Positions 13,371 through 13,449 of a stretch of 13,449 nucleotides of DNA are shown here, one piece after another (position 1 is the first letter of the stretch; the number at the start of each line of letters is the position of its first letter). Below the pieces are notes generated by a model. The model was not told where the DNA came from, did no database searches, and was given only the letters and a program-made list of their open reading frames with translations. Origin of the DNA: Nitrososphaeraceae archaeon (lineage in GTDB: Archaea > Thermoproteota > Nitrososphaeria > Nitrososphaerales > Nitrososphaeraceae); NCBI GenBank assembly GCA_025449515.1, contig JANWJI010000156.1, positions 1 to 13,449 on the forward strand, read 5' to 3'. Both the position numbers and the translations under genes were made by a program.

Positions 13371-13449
13371 ATGGAAAATCAAGCCGCTGGTATCAGTATT
13401 ATCGCTTTTATCGTGGCTGTTGGAGTAAGTATGGGTTATTATCAGTTCG
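13371..13449 (+). CDS. N-terminus of a small membrane-anchored protein (partial), possible cupredoxin
   Basis: Only the first 26 residues are in the window. The product starts MENQAAGISIIAFIVAVGVS and then MGYYQF, a single hydrophobic segment that acts as a signal anchor with the rest presumably outside. In thaumarchaeal genomes the complex III pair is often followed by a plastocyanin-like copper protein, so a cupredoxin electron carrier is the best guess, but nothing in the visible part shows copper ligands. It has its own TATA box and follows the cytochrome b stop by about 70 bases on the same strand. Confidence 0.6.
   Translation, partial: MENQAAGISIIAFIVAVGVSMGYYQF

Noticed and set aside
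1..13449. CRISPR arrays, insertion sequences, integrase or attachment sites
   Set aside because: No regularly spaced repeats, transposase-like frames or terminal inverted repeats were found.

Overview
The window looks like a piece of an ammonia-oxidising-type archaeal chromosome (Nitrososphaerota, formerly Thaumarchaeota, probably Nitrososphaerales). The evidence is archaeal information-processing genes (Rpo11/RpoL, TFS, PCNA), archaeal TATA boxes about 26 bases before start codons (leaderless transcripts), frequent GTG/TTG starts, and thaumarchaeal-style copper and b6-type respiratory genes. By eye GC is about 40 percent. I could not run a search, so the genus is left open.

Left block (1-2278, minus strand): a terminal-oxidase locus running off the left edge. 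A two-helix N-terminal piece of cytochrome c oxidase subunit II ends at a TAA. The next codon, in the same frame, is a TTG opening a second gene with the complete CuA site and the start of an extra fused blue-copper domain. A monocistronic six-helix membrane protein of unknown function lies upstream.

Middle-left (2434-4189, minus strand): a histidine phosphatase, a small C2H2 zinc-finger protein, a stand-alone Lrp/AsnC ligand-binding (RAM) domain, and at least one decayed small membrane-protein gene in an otherwise gene-poor stretch.

Centre (4906-7542): a 48-residue microprotein, a conserved-looking unknown protein, and on the plus strand the transcription pair Rpo11 and TFS followed by the sliding clamp PCNA. 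The unknown gene and rpo11 diverge from one palindromic TATA element placed at leaderless distance from both start codons.

Right-centre (7693-10779, plus strand): a ureohydrolase (agmatinase/arginase family) lacking the usual second-shell His-Gly motif, a 68-residue small protein, a two-domain rhodanese with one active cysteine, and a small sensor-like thaumarchaeal protein. Two of these small genes are preceded by a tiny open frame placed at a TATA box.

Right block (11058-end, plus strand): a Tat-exported Rieske protein overlapping a single-chain b6-type cytochrome b with a long low-complexity tail, then the start of a small membrane-anchored protein. Together with the oxidase at the left edge, these are the two halves of the quinol-to-oxygen chain (complex III and complex IV), with copper proteins as likely soluble electron carriers, bracketing a housekeeping segment.
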